This document shows, one piece after another, positions 37,901-52,900 of a stretch of DNA of 64,000 nucleotides (positions are counted from its first letter, which is position 1; each line of letters begins with the position of its first letter). Under the pieces are notes generated by a model. It was not told where the DNA came from. It worked only from the letters and a program-made list of their open reading frames with translations, and did not search any database. The translations under genes were made by a program, and so were the position numbers. The DNA is from Apostichopus japonicus (lineage: Eukaryota > Echinodermata > Holothuroidea > Aspidochirotida > Stichopodidae). The stretch is taken from the NCBI RefSeq assembly GCF_037975245.1, contig NC_092571.1, positions 26,178,564 through 26,242,563 on the forward strand, given 5' to 3'.

Positions 37901-40900
37901 AAAATTGGGATTCAGTCTATACAGCCAAAGATGTACATGAATCATATAATTGCTTTGTAAGTAAAATAACTAAGTTACATGATAAGTGTTTTCCATTAAG
38001 AAAGGTGTTAGTTAGAAAGTGTAAAGAGGATAAGCCGTGGATTACTAAAGGGTTAAAGAACGCATGTAAAAAGAAAGAGATGTTGTACATTAGATTCTTA
38101 ATGTCATAAAATATTATTCCTGTGTACCAAACCTGCTTACATCTTTGCAGTTGTAGATCTAGGCATTTGACCAGTTTATAATATTTGTTAAATTATTCCC
38201 TGTACGGGGAGTCAGGTTGGTGCTACTATTTGGTGTGGCAGTTTTTGGGCTCTCCAGCTTATATTTGTAAAATATTATGATTCCTGTGTCCAAGATACTG
38301 TTAAACATCTTTGCACTTGTTCAGCAACTTGACCAGTTTGTATAATAGTTTGGGATTCGATACCCAGTTGAATTATTCCCTGGAGTAAGGCAGATATTGA
38401 AATTAATTTTGTAAATTGGTCTAACAATAATTCCTGCAATTTCCAGGCCATTAATGTTTCACATTGGCTATATATTGACTATCCCTTTCATAACTACATT
38501 TTGGCATACTGTTTCATATGCAAAGGTCACAAACTGTGACATATTAGCTTATTCAACACAGTGTCACTAGGGAATTGAGTAAGAGACATAACCGCCCATA
38601 GTGATTGAAGGTGAGTGAATTTTACTCCTCAGACATTCTTATTCACAGTTATCAATCCATAGATCAAAATTTAGGAAAGTTTCCTCTATTTCAGTTTCCA
38701 AGTAAAAAGTATTCTTATAATCTTGATACAAGAAGCTTTTCAATGTTAAACTAATAACTTAGACAATAATCTCCTTATTTGAAAAAGGAAAAAAGGTAAC
38801 TTACATATTAATGTCAATCAAATTTAATTCGGAAACTTCAGTATTTAATCAGTTCATTTTGTTTTACCTTTCAATCATAATAATATACACTAAGGTTCCT
38901 TAACTGAGTCTTCTGCACCAGAGCTGCTCCTAAAATTTCATGACATCCATAGATCATAACATCAACTTGAACATCTTCAGGCACCAAGATTAAATCCTGT
39001 GATCACATGAGGTCTGTACACACCATCAAATTTATAATATTTTAATTCTTTATCTATTGATTTTTGTTGCTAATTAATGTTTGTAACATTTCTGATGACC
39101 CTACAGTTAAGGTAGAGAAAACTCATAACGTCTGATACTCTCAAACTTTGACATCTAACCTATTTACTGACACAAGTAGTACAAACATTTCACAAATCTA
39201 AATGATAGCTGACAGCAATTTATACTCCAGGTTGATAGGTGTTTCAATGAAGTCATTCTTAAAATTGGCTTTTTTCGTCCCTTCCTTTCTTTGACAATAT
39301 TAACTCACCTTCAGCATTGCCTCTATTGTGTCTATAAGAGTAAGAGACATAACTGAATCATTTCCAAGATAGATAACTTACCTTCATCTTCTGGGGATGC
39401 ATCTGCTGCATTGCTATTATCTGTGAGATAAGAAAATGCTGTAAGACAAAGACTTCTTACTCAAGAAGGGTTCCTATAGCCATGATTCATAGGAATTGTC
39501 CTGTTTTTGAAATGCAAATATGTCGTAAACAGGTTATCTAAATTTTCTGAAGGTCTTGGAGACCTTAATAAATATCACCGTTTTATCGTATGGAATTGAA
39601 TTCTTATAGATGTTTGAACTCAAGTCACACACTTGCAGACATTTAGGGATCAATATTAGCTTCCTTTCAAAATGGTCAAATTGCTATACAAGTCTAATGA
39701 TGTAAGCAGCTTTCACAGAGAACCATAATAGTATTCCATAGAGATACAAAGTTCAGAGATTTCAAAACTGTTACACAAAATTTGAAAACTAATTTATTCC
39801 CTAATAAGATGCTACACAAGACAGATTTGAATGACCAATGTTCTTTGCACTGGCCAACAAACCCATCATCAACTTACTAGGTCGGCTCTGATCTGCTTGA
39901 TGGCAGTCACTGGGAACTACTGTATGGGGGAAAACCAGAAGAAACATCTAAATATTCATCACACAAATTGTTATTATTAGTCATACCACATAACTTGCAA
40001 CACAATTGGACCAACCTGGAGCTAGCCTCATATGAAAATAAGAAATTTGGGAAAGAGTTGTTACTGACATTTCAATTGCCATGATATATAGGATCATTTA
40101 ATTAGTTAATTCCTTCAAGTCTTGGAGGAATACTGGGTTTGAGCAGAATTGCATGAAATGCGTAAATAAAGGAAAACAAGTATTAAATGAAATCTTTAGG
40201 GTCTCACAAAAAGGTGAAACATAGCCAGTTAATGAATGATTCCTAATTGTCTGTCAGTATAAACAATATTAACAGTCATCCAAATAATTTAGACTAAAAT
40301 TACAGTGGCCATTGAGTGCCAGTTGGAAAATGATATATTTTTCAAGAAAAATAGTTTAATGAGCTCATACAAAGAAAACCCAGTACAGAAAAAGCAAAAC
40401 AATGTAAACAATGTGATGATAGTCTGGAAGGTTTGTATCTTTTGCTCCAAGTCATCCAAAGTCTAACTTACCATGACCATTACTTGAACTTTTTTCTTTG
40501 CTTGGAGAACAACAGCAACTGACTGGGAAAGGTTCTGCAAGAATAACATATAAAGCAGAACTCTGTCACTATTAGGATGGAATACTTACTGTTAATTTGA
40601 ACTCCACATGCAGTTCCCCAAGAAACTATAATAAGAATGACTTATTTACTTTTGAAATGTTCATAAATACAGGTATAACAGGTTTAACTGTTCACGTGAT
40701 GGCAGTTTAGAAGCGCAATGGAGCTATTATATTTGCCAAATTGTTTTGCTAAATACACTTTGTCATGGTGATAGCAATTACCATTTTCAATTAACAATCA
40801 GTAACTAATTGTTTTATACTGTTTTGCCTCTACCAATTTTTTGGGAATTTAGCACTTGTTGATGTCTCACAGATGTTTGTGAAGGTTGCAAACTGGGCTA

Positions 40901-43900
40901 CATATTGTACCTAAATGTTAAATGCTCTAATTTCTATTAGCACAGTATTGCCTGTCTGACACAGTACTACAACAGTTGGTAGTGTAGGCTTCATTTTAAA
41001 ACAACAGCATATAGGCATATAGGCTAAAGTGTATTTTGTTTATCACAATACGGTATATGGTTTTCAGATGCCAACATGCAGCTGTACAGTACTGCTCTAC
41101 TTACTTGCAAATATATAAATCCAAACATGCTGTACTTTTTTTGTTATAATTTTATGCCCATCTCCCTTGACCTTTGGATCACCATGGAAATGAAAGGGTT
41201 CTGGTGCTCAATGACTGATCCACATCAAAAGATATTTTGGAGTTTTCATGTGTTTATGCTTGTCAAGTAATATTGTGTCAATGTGATCTTCAGTACCACA
41301 GCAAACCATGGGGCTTTTATGCTCTGGCTGCATCCACAGACCAAATATGCATTTCAACCACCACATGGTTTTAAGTTATTATGTTTAAACGGTTACAATG
41401 TTTCCAGACTTTGACCTTGGCAGAAAACAGCAGGGTTTCAAGTTCAATGGAGCATCCACAAACCAAATAAGAAGCTTACCCCAACATCTATGATCTAGCT
41501 TTTGAGTTACTGTATCGTGTTAAGTAGCCTTAGTGACAACAAACACAGGCATGACACACAATTCTACAAGGAATCAATAAAAACTAAAAAGGTCTACGTA
41601 CAATGATAATCCCAAGCTTGTGCAGCATGAATATAGGTACTATGATAATCCCAAGCTTGTGCAGCATGCATATAGGTAATATGATAATCCCAAGCTTGTG
41701 TGGCATGTATATATGTACTATGATAATCCCAAACCTTGTGTGACATGTATAGGTAATATGATAATCCCAAGCTTGTGTGACATGTATAGGTAATATGATA
41801 ATCCCAAGCTTGTGTGGCATGCATACAGTATATGTTTAGCAATAGATTATTCACAGTGAACATTCAACCTCTGTAAAACTGACTCACTTATACATTGCAT
41901 ATACTGTATGAATCATACTTTATCTGTAAATTTGCTTCCATCAAATGTAAGGTCTTCCTCCATGAGAGCATGGAAAATTGCTATTCAATAAACGTGAAAT
42001 AAGAATGCTCTATTCTGTATATTTAATGAACAGACAAGTTCTGCTCCATACATAGTACAGTGCGAGTCTAAATAGTTGCTCCCTGTTGAAACAGTTAATT
42101 GACTTACCTTCTAAGTTCCAGCAGAAACATGATATTAATAGGCATATGCCCAGAATCATTATGAAAACAAGCAATATGGGGATAATCCATACAGAGATAT
42201 GGCCAAACTTCTCCCAGCCATGATCTATAGAAAAATAAAATACAGGATTTTTAAAGGTTGTAAAAATAAAAAATCTTTAAGGGCTCAAATTAATGGTTTG
42301 TACTTTGGGTGCCTTACTACTGCCCTTCATTCTGAATTTATCATATTAAAACACAACTGCAGCGATTAGTAATATTGTTCTTTCTGATATGTCTTTTTTT
42401 GGTGTCCATTTAAGTACCTCCTATGAGAGACAACAAAATATCTGCAAGTGCTAAAAGCTTTGGGCTCCCATCAGGGCTTCGATATACATTCCAGAAAAAT
42501 TGTATTTCACTCTCTCTCATCAGTTTTCTTTTTTCTTGTCCTTTAAACCAGCTAAGAAAAAAAAAAAGAAATTTCTATAACTGCTGCAGAATCCAAGAGC
42601 TTAATTTGCAAGAAATATTTCAAAAACACTGCAGCAGCCAGGGGCCATGCCTCATGGGCTATCAATAGGGCTTGAAATACATTCCAGAGAAGTATCATTC
42701 CTCTCGCTTTTCTGTATTTATTCCTTTTTCTGCAAATGCCACCTTCCAGGGACTTTACCGCACTCCTGTACTCCAACTTAATATGACTGTGTACCGTTGT
42801 GATGAAACAAATTGTCCCTTTTGTTGGTGTATATTTTATACAACATTGCATGGCTTATCACTGCAGTTCTTTCCAAAATTGATCTACACCCTGTTGAAGG
42901 TACTGGATGGTGACAGAATACGCCCCTGGGAACGCTCAAAATGATCTCGATCGACACACTTATCATGCTTTATATTGATTGTACGTCGGAACAAAATGTG
43001 CCTTTTCCTGCAATTTGCTGTACATTGTATTGCCCTCACCAAAATTCATTGATGCCCTAGGTATTAAATTTTGAAAATTGCCCAATTTGACCAATATGAC
43101 ACGGGCCAATATGTACAAATGCTGAAGATCTCCATTGCCATGGTGACGTGAGTCATCTCCATCATACAAATTGCTATGAGAAAGTGGTTTAATTATTTTC
43201 AACTAAGAAAGAAATCAAGTGGAATATTTTACTGTTTTCCAATTGAAATAATACAAATTACATTGATAGGCTTCTTTGCCAGGTAACGTATTTATATTCA
43301 AGGCCAACATGAATTGCTGCAGGTGCCCCTCCTTATATTGTTTGTGTCCCTTCGACTCAGTATTTTTTGGGTACTGAATAACATCCAATAAAACGGCACA
43401 ACTTGGAAATATTTCACTGGTTTACAGTTTGTGACGCAAGCTAGGCCCTAATTACTGACATTTTTTGTTTCTATAGTTACAACAAGGCATTTATATGCAC
43501 ACCTATATGCAGTTGCAATATATGCATACATTACAGCATCCTGGGTTCACAGGTGTCATCAAACTGCTGTTACCAAGGCAATTTTCACTGTTCATACCAG
43601 CATACATATAGTAACAATTCACACATTTGGCAAATGACATTGAAGGTGGATTTGGATACAGGGAAATCCTAACAGATTCCTTACAATTCAGCCAAGTTGA
43701 TGCAATTGGCATGCTAAACATGCTATCAATACAAACCAAGCAGATATTTGACTATATATAATAATGTGTGTACAAAGTGAAAAACCATAAAATGATTTTA
43801 CATATATGCAGCTGACCCACATTCCCATAGAGTGCATATGAATACATATAACTTGATTGATTGATTGTTTTTGATGATAATAATAATAATGGCCTTTGAA

Positions 43901-46900
43901 TATATCCAAAATAATATTAACTTGATCAGAGCGGCTAACTATCTGATCTGACAGATTCCACAGAGTCATATATTGTACCACATATTTTTACCATGGGTTA
44001 TATATTTGATTAACAGGTGTGAAAGTAATTTTCCTAACATATTATAACGAGACATGAAATTCCTTGATTCGTTAGAAATTGTTTCTTGAGCGAACATTGA
44101 GCATGCATGCATGTCGATAAAAGGAGAGTAACAACAATATCTAGGATTAATTACTCAAATCATCATGCTATTTAACAGTTTCTATGTACGACATGCCAAC
44201 GAGGATATTACACTTTACCTGTCTAGAGAAACAGAAATTACACCGCAACTTGTTCTTCAAGACAACATTAAAGGGCACACCCATAAACGAGAAGCAAACC
44301 ATCACTGTTACATGACACATCTGATGCTTAATAATCTGATGGAAACTTTTTGTTTTGTTCAGAACTATCAGAGTTTAAAAGACCTTGCTGCCATTTTGTA
44401 TGTCTACAACGGCACAATGGCATGGCATCAAGAACTGTCTTGCCACCATGCGCCCCCCTTCCCACCCCTTTAATTAATTTTATTTTTCTTTATTCCACAT
44501 TTTCTTGGACTCCCTCACTGTCCCTGAGTTTAAGGTCTACAATAGAATTTGAAATAAACATTAAAAAGAATTCAGAAGAAGAAACAATTATTGGAATTCA
44601 AGTATATAGTGTTTTCACTGTGTTTTAAAAACAGGTAAAACCAAGCCTTGTTCACATAATTCTCAAATGGAGTTCACGATTGCGGGGTTTGATGCAGGAA
44701 GCCAGTGTCCATACTACAGTCTTTTTAGGTGTTAAGGTTTTCTATTTTCTTTGATGGGAGTACTCTATTCGATTAAGCCCAAAAGGGTTTCTTGGTTTAC
44801 TTTCTTTCACATATTTTACTTATTTGCAGTTATTTTGTCTTGTTCACCTTGTATTACTACAGTCTTTACTGCCTTGGGTAGGTGGGGGGAGGGGGTTCAT
44901 TTCATTTTCACATGTGAACATGGCTCAAGATTTTAGTCTTGTGATTTAACGGAAATCAAAATTGTAAAAGATGTCCTTTACAATAGTTTGGCAACATTGC
45001 TCACAACTATCAGAGCTATCATGTAACAATGATGGTGATTTAAAGGGTGTGAAGACTCGCGCAAAAAGAAACGTCTCATGCCGGTAATCTGACCTAGTTT
45101 CGAATGAGGTGTAACAGAAGTGATAGACACCATTATCGATCTCAGAAAATAGGCACACAGCTTGCTACCTTCGGTAACTAGACACTAGTGTACATGCAGT
45201 CAATGCATACAGCTACGGTCAATACCCACAACACAGTGTAAATAGCAGCGATGGACATCTCAGGTGTTGATAAAAGATAACAAGGTATCACGTTTCATTA
45301 CTGTCTGCATTTTGTAGGGACAAGCAGAAAACTCCACTTGCAAGCAACGGAAAGTTAACTTTTTCAGAGCGCGGTACGTGGTTTGGGGCGAGTCTTCAAT
45401 GCCTTTAATTTGCTTTTCCTTTCCCATGCAGTACATATGATACAAACATACATGAATGATTACCGGTCCGTTAGTGGACTGTCCTAAATTGAGAGAAGCC
45501 ACTGACTGCTGATCGAAAGAAAAATGTGAAGATGATGGAGTACGTATTGGGCTAATAACATTTAATCTTTCTATTAAACTTTTAAAGCTGAAAAATTGAT
45601 TGCAATTCAATGGAGATCCAGAGAATGTTCCAAAACTGCCTTGCTTGCCTCGCTTCATGCTAATAAATCAAGCACCAACATTAATACATGTGTACAAGAG
45701 GAGACTTCAGGTTTTGCTGAAGATATTTATTAACATAAAAGTTGAAAATAAGTCTTAACTAATCATAAAAAGAACTTGGTTTGTTGGAAAAAAAGCCATG
45801 CTAATACTTACCAGTGTGACTCTCTTTATCTGCCGATTCCTCTTTTGGTGGAATGTCTGCTTTGGGAATACTTTTGGTTACTGGCAATGTTGTGCGGATT
45901 TCCTCTCCCTTCTTTGTGCTTGGGTTCTCATCTGTGTGGCAAGCAACTATCTATACTTACTGGACATATGTTATAATGTATAACTTAGTCAGTATAACAG
46001 TGGACTCATGTTCAAAACCCAACTGTTATAATGTACTGCTATAGTACCAAACATATTATGTTGCTGACTGAAGTTTTGCAGGATTAGTGGATAACATTCC
46101 ATCATCTAATTTTAATCTTCTTACATCCTCTGGGTAAACCTTCAAGGATATTTACTTACTTTAGTAAATGTTAGCAACTTTTTTTTAACATATAATTTGC
46201 TAACATTTCAGATTACTACTTAAAACTAATGAGAAAAATCCAATAGAGGAGCTGGTAATATTGTGATACGTACTATACAAATGAGAGAAATTTGCATAAA
46301 TTCCACTCCGAAGCAGGAATTGGTTAAGTCTGAATAACAGTTAGTGTAACCAAAGTCCTAAAGTAATATCAACAGGTATTTCTTCATATTATGTTTACAA
46401 ACTTTTCAATAGCTGGATTATCGCATTTGTTATACCTTAGGGCAATGGACCATAGATCTAATTTCACCACCTGAAGGCACTTCTTGTAAAGGACAAACTT
46501 GCTAATCTCCCACATATCCCTCCCCCCCCCCCCCCTCTCGTCCCTAATTCCCCGCATGAAATACTTTCAAACTGTTATGGAATTTGAATCTAATGGTTGA
46601 AAGTGGACCAGGGAAGGATTAAGTGAAACCTTTAGAAATACAATGTGCTGTCACATACTGTAACCCATTCACCTAATATTACAGGGATAATGAGCCTAAA
46701 TGAGGTTTATAATTTGCTTCACTATCTGTAAACAAGATTACACATGTGATTTCTATGTTAGTTGCCATAGAAACAGTTGCCAGGGTAACGGTTAAGTTTC
46801 CTGAGTAGCTCCTCTCAGGAATCACCATGGTGGGTTACCCCAGAGTGACTGGAAGTCCATGACGAAGAGAGGGGGTCAAAATCTGTTTGAGTGTGTACAC

Positions 46901-49900
46901 AAATGTGTGTGAGGGAAAGTGTGTCATTGTGTGCGTGTATCCAATGTTAATTGTGTCAAAAACTCATAACGGCTGGGCCCGGCGATTGTCTTCAAACTCA
47001 GTGGGAAGGTACCCTAGGGTAAATCCTTGTGTCTCAGATATCCCGGAACCAAAGGTCACAGTTCAGAGGTCACCATTTTGTGAAAATTGTGAATATTTTT
47101 GTGCTTTCATTATTTCCAAAGGAATCCTTTGGCTCTTATAATCCAAGGGAAACATTGAATTGACATGGAACCTTAACAGGTATCATGGAAATATCAAGTA
47201 CTATCAAAATATGTGGTTGCCATGAGAACCGAGGTCAAAGATCATAAGGTTAAAGGTCAAATGTACATTTAGCACAATTGTGTGTCCAAAACTCCTTGGC
47301 CGTGATGAGATATGCAACTCTATAGATTGCACTCTTGTTTTGATAGAACTCACATGTATCGTATGGACTGCCTACAGTTGATTCTGTTATATGGTTCCTA
47401 ATCTCTCTGCATTCTGGTGGTTTGGTTTTAGAGCATGGCGTTATTTCCTGTGTAAAAGATACAGTATGTCATGTATTACAAATTATTACAAAATTTATTC
47501 TTGGTAATTCACTGATATATATATATCGACAAATTGATAACTAGGGAAACTTTGAAACATGGTGATTTCGCCTTATTATTTATTCCTACTAATTAAACCA
47601 CAAAAGGCAAATAAGTAATAAAAATAATCAAAAAAATGTAACAGTGTTTCAACCATTTGTCTGATATAACTAGGCATGTTGCAACTGTTTCCCATGAAGG
47701 TGAATTGGCCTTCCCAAAATCAAGTTTCCTACAAGAGAGACAGGAAAACCCTGCAACTTAGACCCAGGTTCCTACACTAGACAACAACAACTTGTCCTTC
47801 ATTCTCCCAGATATATGTAGTAGCAAACTTAATATGTGACAATTGCCTATACAATATATAAGTACAGTACCTCGTAACCTTCCTCGCATTTCGGGCAGAT
47901 AATACAGGTAGGACACTGATTTGGGTGTGGCTGGTAGGTTCCTGTGCCATTCTGCAAATTTTGGCACTTTTTGCAATATCTGCCACTGTGAAAAAATATG
48001 GATTACTATTCAGTAAGATGTTATTGCACTGATAAATGTAGAAGACCTGCAAATTCATTATAAAAGGGTATCTTTACAAGACATATTTATGGAAACTTTG
48101 GCCCAAATCTAGACTATAAAGCAGGGTTGGCCGGTTTTTACCGCCCGGTAAAAACCAGGTGTTTACGGGGAGGTTTTTCCCACCTATAAGTGGGAAAAAC
48201 TGGGAAAAACCTCAAATTATATAGAATTCCTAAATATTCATGTGGAACTTGTGGAGGAGCATAGAAACTACAAGAAAATGGCATCTTATGGTAGAAGGTT
48301 GGGTTACATCCAAAAAAACAGCCATGATCTATAACTTTGTGAGTTTACCGATTAGACTATTATAAATAATTCAAATAAATAATATATATTGGATGCTCAA
48401 ATCAACCAACTTTATTTTCCTATCGAGATGCATAATTCCATAATCTAGAGAAGGGACAAGTATCAAACTGTTGGTGCCTCCTAGGTCTATGGTTCGTCAT
48501 ATTATACATGTCACATTGTCTTGTTACATATATAATGCAACACCATCACAAAAATATGGAAAGTGAGCAAACATATTCACAGTGTAACTTTTACAACTCG
48601 CTCGCCAAGTAGATCTCTCAAGTAACAATGAAAACTACATAGAGTGTACTCTGTTAAATTCTTGCAAACTACTTATGATATATGAACATGTTTTTGTGTC
48701 TTAAAATATAAATTACATGATACTAAAAAGGAAGTGCCCAGTATCACCTCACCTGTCCACCTCAAAGTGTTTAATCACTCATGCATGAAGTTGTATAATA
48801 ATTGGACCATGTTTGCATCAAGGTTAACAGTTGGGTTGTGTGAATGACTCGATAGGGCCATTGTGCGTTTAATACTTTAAATGGGCCCATGTGCCTTACA
48901 TAGTTTCAAAGCAGTTTCTATTGAGCCCCCTAGATTGAAGTTCACCTCAATAGACTTTTGCCTACTGTATTAATTGAAGAATTTAGGAGGGGTGAGTGTC
49001 CCAGTGTAGACCTAAAATGGTTTGGGCAATAGGCAATGCATACTGCTAAAGAGATCGTGACATAATAACTACATATGTGCAATATGAAAAATGCTCTTTT
49101 TCCCACAAAAAGGTTGTGATAAAATAGCTCAAAATGAAGCTAAGAAACTCCCATATTCAATAACATATGCCTGTCATGAAACAATATCGTGCCTACTGAT
49201 GACCCTGCATATTACGGACAAGTAATAATAGTTTTCGAGACGGAGGCGGTTTTTACCGGTATTTACCAGTTTTTCCCGGTTTTTACCAGGTTTTTACCGC
49301 TTAGTGGGAAAAACAGGTTTTTCCAGGGAAAGTGCCAACCCTGCTATACTGTAAAGGGAGGGGAGAAATGTTTAGAAACTATTAATGTCCAATTGATGAC
49401 TCTTGCATGTAAATTTATGAAGCCATTCTCAATGTGTATGGCATCAATATATTGTTAGCTGGACTTAAATAGATGATAATTAAACATTATTATCCAGGGA
49501 AAACTAAGCTGTAATATTTATTCCACATGATCACTTTTGAAATAGATATACTGTCTTACATATGAAACACAAATATGCACAATAGATTGGTCCAGACATA
49601 ACCACATGTTGTTTATATGCTGGTGGATATGCTGCACATTCAAAAAGAAAAAAAAACATATAATTTTGGCAGATACGGTTGATTTTCATGGACTAAAGCA
49701 AATTAACGCAGTTACAAATTCATGTTCTTCAAATTCTTATCTATTATGATCAGAGTTGGCAATTTTTTAAAATTTTATTAAAAAAAAAATTACAACAACA
49801 ACAACAACTTTTGAAGCAGTTATGAGTCTCTCGTTGACTACCAGGTATGGTATGAGTCTACAGGATGCATTACTGTATGTAATTTGGAGAAAGAAAAAAC

Positions 49901-52900
49901 ACTTCTGTTTAAATATGTAGCCAACCCACTTGATGTTCGAGAGTATACAACAAACTTTATTCTTGTTGAGTACTACTTTCACTATCTTGTTACAAAACAT
50001 AATATACAGTACTATTTACATAATAATCTATAGGATGTCTGCTTGACTGCCTGTTCACTATAAATTGAAATATATTGACCTCACTGTGATACACATGTGC
50101 GCACACGCCACATGGATGTATCTCATACAGTGTACATATAGGTACAGGATATTCCGCAGAAAAGTGAACCTGCATATATATAGGGTCTGGTCCACTCTCA
50201 GCTGAGAAACCGCAATGCAATTCATAAATCTGCTCAGTTTGTGTTCTTATTTAAAGCCTTGAACATGAAGAAAGAACATTAAACTGTAAAGTCTATATCT
50301 GCACAATTAATACACCTTCAAGCTTGCCTTTCAGTGTTTAAGTTTTAGTGGTAACATTGGTAATGCTTTTTTCTCTATGGTAGATCCACACACTAACTTC
50401 TGGGTCTTACAGTATTTAAACATTTCAGACTGACAAACACATTTTAAGCTTTACTATTTTCTTTTGATAACTTTAGTTGGAAACACCCTTGGAACCATTT
50501 ATTTACAAGTAACCTATATGACTAACAGATTTTAACTGATTAATGTTACAAGTTACATTCAACATTATGCTAAAAAAATATCAAACTACAGAAGCAGACT
50601 CTCAGTAGTTTCTTACAGTAGTAAAATCACAAACAAATTGAATAAAATGTTAAAAACATGAAAAAAAAATGTTTTGAATCAGTGATTTTTAATCAAAATC
50701 ACTCTTGCTTTAAATCGCGATTTAAAGCAAGTGATTTAAATCACCGAGATTTTAATCAGCCAACCCTGATTATGATCAAAAACACATTCCATGCAATTAC
50801 CAGATACTGCAGCTCTTCAGTGAATTAAACAGAACATGATTTTATGCTAAACATATCAAAATGTGTGAACTTACATGCCCCTCCCTGCCGCGTTGTACCA
50901 ATAACCCTCTCGACAGCCAACACCATCTTCATTTGTAACGTTAAAGCACGGCTCATTCTGCAAAATGAAACAGGCAATTTGGGTGAATCTATCATTATGG
51001 AGTGGAAATTTTGTATGTTAGAGCTGATGGTCGTAATCGATTAATTGCGAGTAGTCGCAATTACACGTTGGAAGTTTAATAAATCACGCTCAAAACCTAA
51101 GTTGCCATAACTGGACTACAAGCTAGCACTATAAACACAATCTGCTTTTGAAAAATAGCCTAACCTATCAAAAACAACACTAAAGCAGTTTGCCAGCAAC
51201 TATCGCAAACACAGGTTCTTACAATGCTATGTACACTAGAACTGCGCTAGATGTGAAAAATCGGCAAGCACCTGCTTCAGTTAGAGTCATGGGTTTGCCT
51301 TTCAGTAATACCAGGGAATTGTTTCCATAGCAACTTACTCCCTGGTATATATGCTAGTTGTGCAACTGGTGCAACATGTAGTCCTAGCAATTGATGTTTG
51401 ATCATTGCACATAAGAGCAAAGTTATTAATCTTTTACAATTGCCAAAGTATTTGTCATTTCTTCAAACATGATTGCAATCACTTCACTGGCCTGGTTCAC
51501 ATTTATCAGATGTCTGATCGAGTGTGTTGATTGCGGTGCAGTTTAATTTCAATGTGCAAAATATGTACCTGCTATCAGGCTAGGCTTGAGCCTATCCTGG
51601 AACGTTGAACCTATTCTTCTACACAAAACTCTTACATACTTTTCATAACACCGCTACAAGGAGTTACACTTTTTCATTGTTTGCACGTTTGCTTTTATTA
51701 GTGCTAGAAGTTGTAGTAACCTCGTAGATCCATTCAGAAGGTTTTGATAAACTATGAAGGATTTCAAGAAATGTTGTAGCTTTTAAGTTGTTCACAGTTT
51801 TTGTTTGGTAGATGTTTTAACATGATTTGGACACCACACATTAAGACATGAAAGAACAAATAAAGACAGTGCACCATGGAGAAAGATTTGTTTTGACTGT
51901 ATTTCTGCAATGTAAATATGACAGTGATGACGTCATAACTGTAACCGAGTAATCGCGAGAAGAGCAATGCGATTAATTGACTACAAAAGTAAGAGTCAAC
52001 TATCAGCACTAATACATGTGCTTGTTTCTTATCATGCACCAGCGTAGCGTGTTCTCAACCAAGGCATGTCCACTGTTTGAAAAAAGGGGCGACAAATCTA
52101 TTGGTCAGACAACTATGGAAATTAGACTTTGTTTATAAATATGAAAAATTAACAAGGTTTGGTCAGTACTTCTTCTAAGCTGTCCATCCCAGCAGGTGTT
52201 TTAATTTAATTCATTTATTTGTTTTATCGCCAATTGTGTACAAAGGGAAAGGAAGACTCCTAAAAAGTCATAAATGACTTAACAAGGTAGGAGACTCCCT
52301 GGGAGAAAAGAAAAGAAAAATGAACAAATATTTATAATACAGAATATACGTAATGATTAAGTATACAGAAATAATATCCTAGTGACGCTGAGATGGATAC
52401 GTGAAAAGATTAAATATTACTAGATTAAATATTACAGTTTTGCTGCTGAATGAGGCTCAGAGATCTGTCCTCTTAATCCACTGATTATGTTGTGTAATAT
52501 CAGGGTTAAATTTAAGTTTTAAAATGGCTCAAAATGGTTTATCGTAATCTTTACTCATTGGCACCTGGTGATGAGATTAGGTGCTCCCCTTGAAGGCATG
52601 GATGCCTCAGGTTTTCACCGGTTCGGTCTTGGATGAGATATGAGCTATAGTAACGGTTTCATCAAAGATGCATCTACTGTAGCTGACTGATTAGCAAGCC
52701 TATGGTTGACTGTGTTGTGTTACCTATTCTTAGCGAAACGAGAAGTTTGTTAGCATTGATGTTTCTTTTCCACAAGTGTTGGTGATTCTGCTGCATGAGC
52801 CACCGTCAGAATAATAAATCACTGGCAGAATTTACAGGAATTTTCCTCACTGGGACGTTCAGTCATCTTGTGTGTTCCTTACAAATTTGTCTGAGAACAA

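Noticed and set aside
41584-41863. Two minus-strand ORFs with HKLGIIIV / TQAWDYH repeats
   Set aside because: By-products of the roughly 38-bp tandem repeat.
44165-44473. 102-codon plus-strand ORF
   Set aside because: Antisense in a gene B intron with no recognisable motif; likely chance.
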